From NCBI GenBank assembly GCA_016795255.1, contig JAEUIB010000597.1, forward strand, positions 1-8,461: a stretch of 8,461 bases of DNA. The letters run 5' to 3'. The DNA comes from Planctomycetota bacterium. GTDB lineage: Bacteria; Planctomycetota; B15-G4; JADJEK01. A program made the translations under genes and the position numbers. Under the pieces are notes generated by a model. That model saw only the letters and a list, made by a program, of their open reading frames with translations, was not told the DNA's origin and did no database searches. Positions 7,820 to 8,461 of this stretch are shown here, piece by piece (positions within the stretch are counted from its first letter, which is position 1; the number at the start of each line of letters is the position of its first letter).

Positions 7820-8449
7820 CTATTCCTGGAGCTTCCGTGGATCGCGCCCGTTGCGTGCGCGTTCGATCGCGTCGACGAGGCGCGGCATCTCCGCGATCAC
7901 CCAGCGTGGACGGATCTCGATGTGTTGCCTGAGGTCCGCGCCGGCGGGGAGGTCGCGCGTCAGGTTCGCGTCGGCGAACCGGATCGTGATCTCGCCGGGC
8001 ACCGAGCCGTCGACGACGACGTCGCGTGCGAAGCCGCGCACGGATTTGCCGTTCGCGAGGAACAGCACGTACTCGGGCTCGTTGCGCAGCAAGAGCTCGA
8101 TCGCCTGCTCGCCCTCCGCGATGCGGGCGATCGCGTGCACGCCGTCTTGCATCGGCGTGATCTTCGTGCGCGACTCGATGTCGACGATGCGCAGCAGCAG
8201 GCCCAACTGCGGATTGTCGTGCAGCAGGATCGCGCGACCGATCTGGTAGCCCTGGAAGCCGCCGAAGCGGTCCTTCACGTCGTCGGACAGGCAGCGGTAC
8301 TCGACGTTGACGGCTGCGTCGCAGGCGAGCGCATCGCGGAAGGTCGCGATCGTCTGCGCCGGCGTCTCGAGTCGCGCCTCGCTGGGGCACGGTGTCGCGC
8401 ACCCGGCGAGGGCGGCGACGAACGCGAGGATGGAGGCACGACCGCGCAT
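7820..8449 (-). CDS. Putative lipoprotein of unknown function (209 aa)
   Basis: Residues 1-17 (MRGRASILAFVAALAGC) form a lipoprotein signal: basic start, short hydrophobic core and a lipobox ending LAGC, so C17 would be lipidated by signal peptidase II processing. The +2 residue is Ala rather than Asp, which by the E. coli rule favours outer-membrane sorting. The mature part starts ETPAQTIATFRDAL (28-41), then YRCLSDDVKDRFGGFQGYQ (51-69). This helix-then-'CLSDD' opening recalls NTF2-like/SnoaL-type folds, but I cannot confirm that. C21, C43 and C53 follow the lipid cysteine and could form a disulfide. The rest is alternating strands and a C-terminal helix with no motif I know. The ATG is 12 bases from the window edge and the frame is open upstream, so a longer start cannot be excluded, though the signal fits this one. 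It probably shares a transcript with ppdK. Confidence 0.82.
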   Translation of the reverse strand: MRGRASILAFVAALAGCATPCPSEARLETPAQTIATFRDALACDAAVNVEYRCLSDDVKDRFGGFQGYQIGRAILLHDNPQLGLLLRIVDIESRTKITPMQDGVHAIARIAEGEQAIELLLRNEPEYVLFLANGKSVRGFARDVVVDGSVPGEITIRFADANLTRDLPAGADLRQHIEIRPRWVIAEMPRLVDAIERARNGRDPRKLQE

Positions 8450-8461
8450 GAGGCGCGAGAC

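Overview
This is a GC-rich bacterial window with compact, housekeeping-type gene content. The FtsQ-like protein and the lipobox-bearing protein point to a cell with an outer membrane or comparable envelope. The style of the L13/S9 proteins and the overall composition would fit a planctomycete-like or other GC-rich Gram-negative lineage. That placement is an impression, not a demonstrated assignment. No mobile element, CRISPR array, tRNA or rRNA is visible.

Layout: (1) Positions 1-342, minus strand: the first 114 residues of a Ski2-like DExH RNA helicase that runs off the left edge. (2) A divergent intergenic region of about 200 bp leads to a plus-strand gene for an unrecognised 88-residue helical protein (544-810). 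(3) A structured leader with two strong hairpins precedes a single-pass FtsQ/DivIB-like POTRA protein (948-1913). (4) A sigma70-type promoter at the end of that gene and a hairpin-bearing leader precede the ribosomal protein pair rplM-rpsI (2025-2920). yebC follows (3054-3812) and ends in a good intrinsic terminator. (5) A free-standing plus-strand gene (4006-4989) encodes a receiver-GGDEF protein in which both domains have lost key active-site residues while the c-di-GMP inhibitory-site motif RxxD is kept. (6) A long hairpin that can work in both directions separates it from the convergent minus-strand pair: a lipoprotein gene (7820-8449), then pyruvate phosphate dikinase, ppdK (5119-7797).

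Functionally, rplM-rpsI-yebC is a translation block: two ribosomal proteins and a translation-associated factor. PpdK connects pyruvate and phosphoenolpyruvate in central metabolism. The FtsQ-like protein belongs to the envelope or division machinery. The item that most departs from textbook expectation is the doubly degenerate receiver-GGDEF protein, which looks like a ligand or partner sensor rather than a diguanylate cyclase. I saw no clearly new multi-gene system here.
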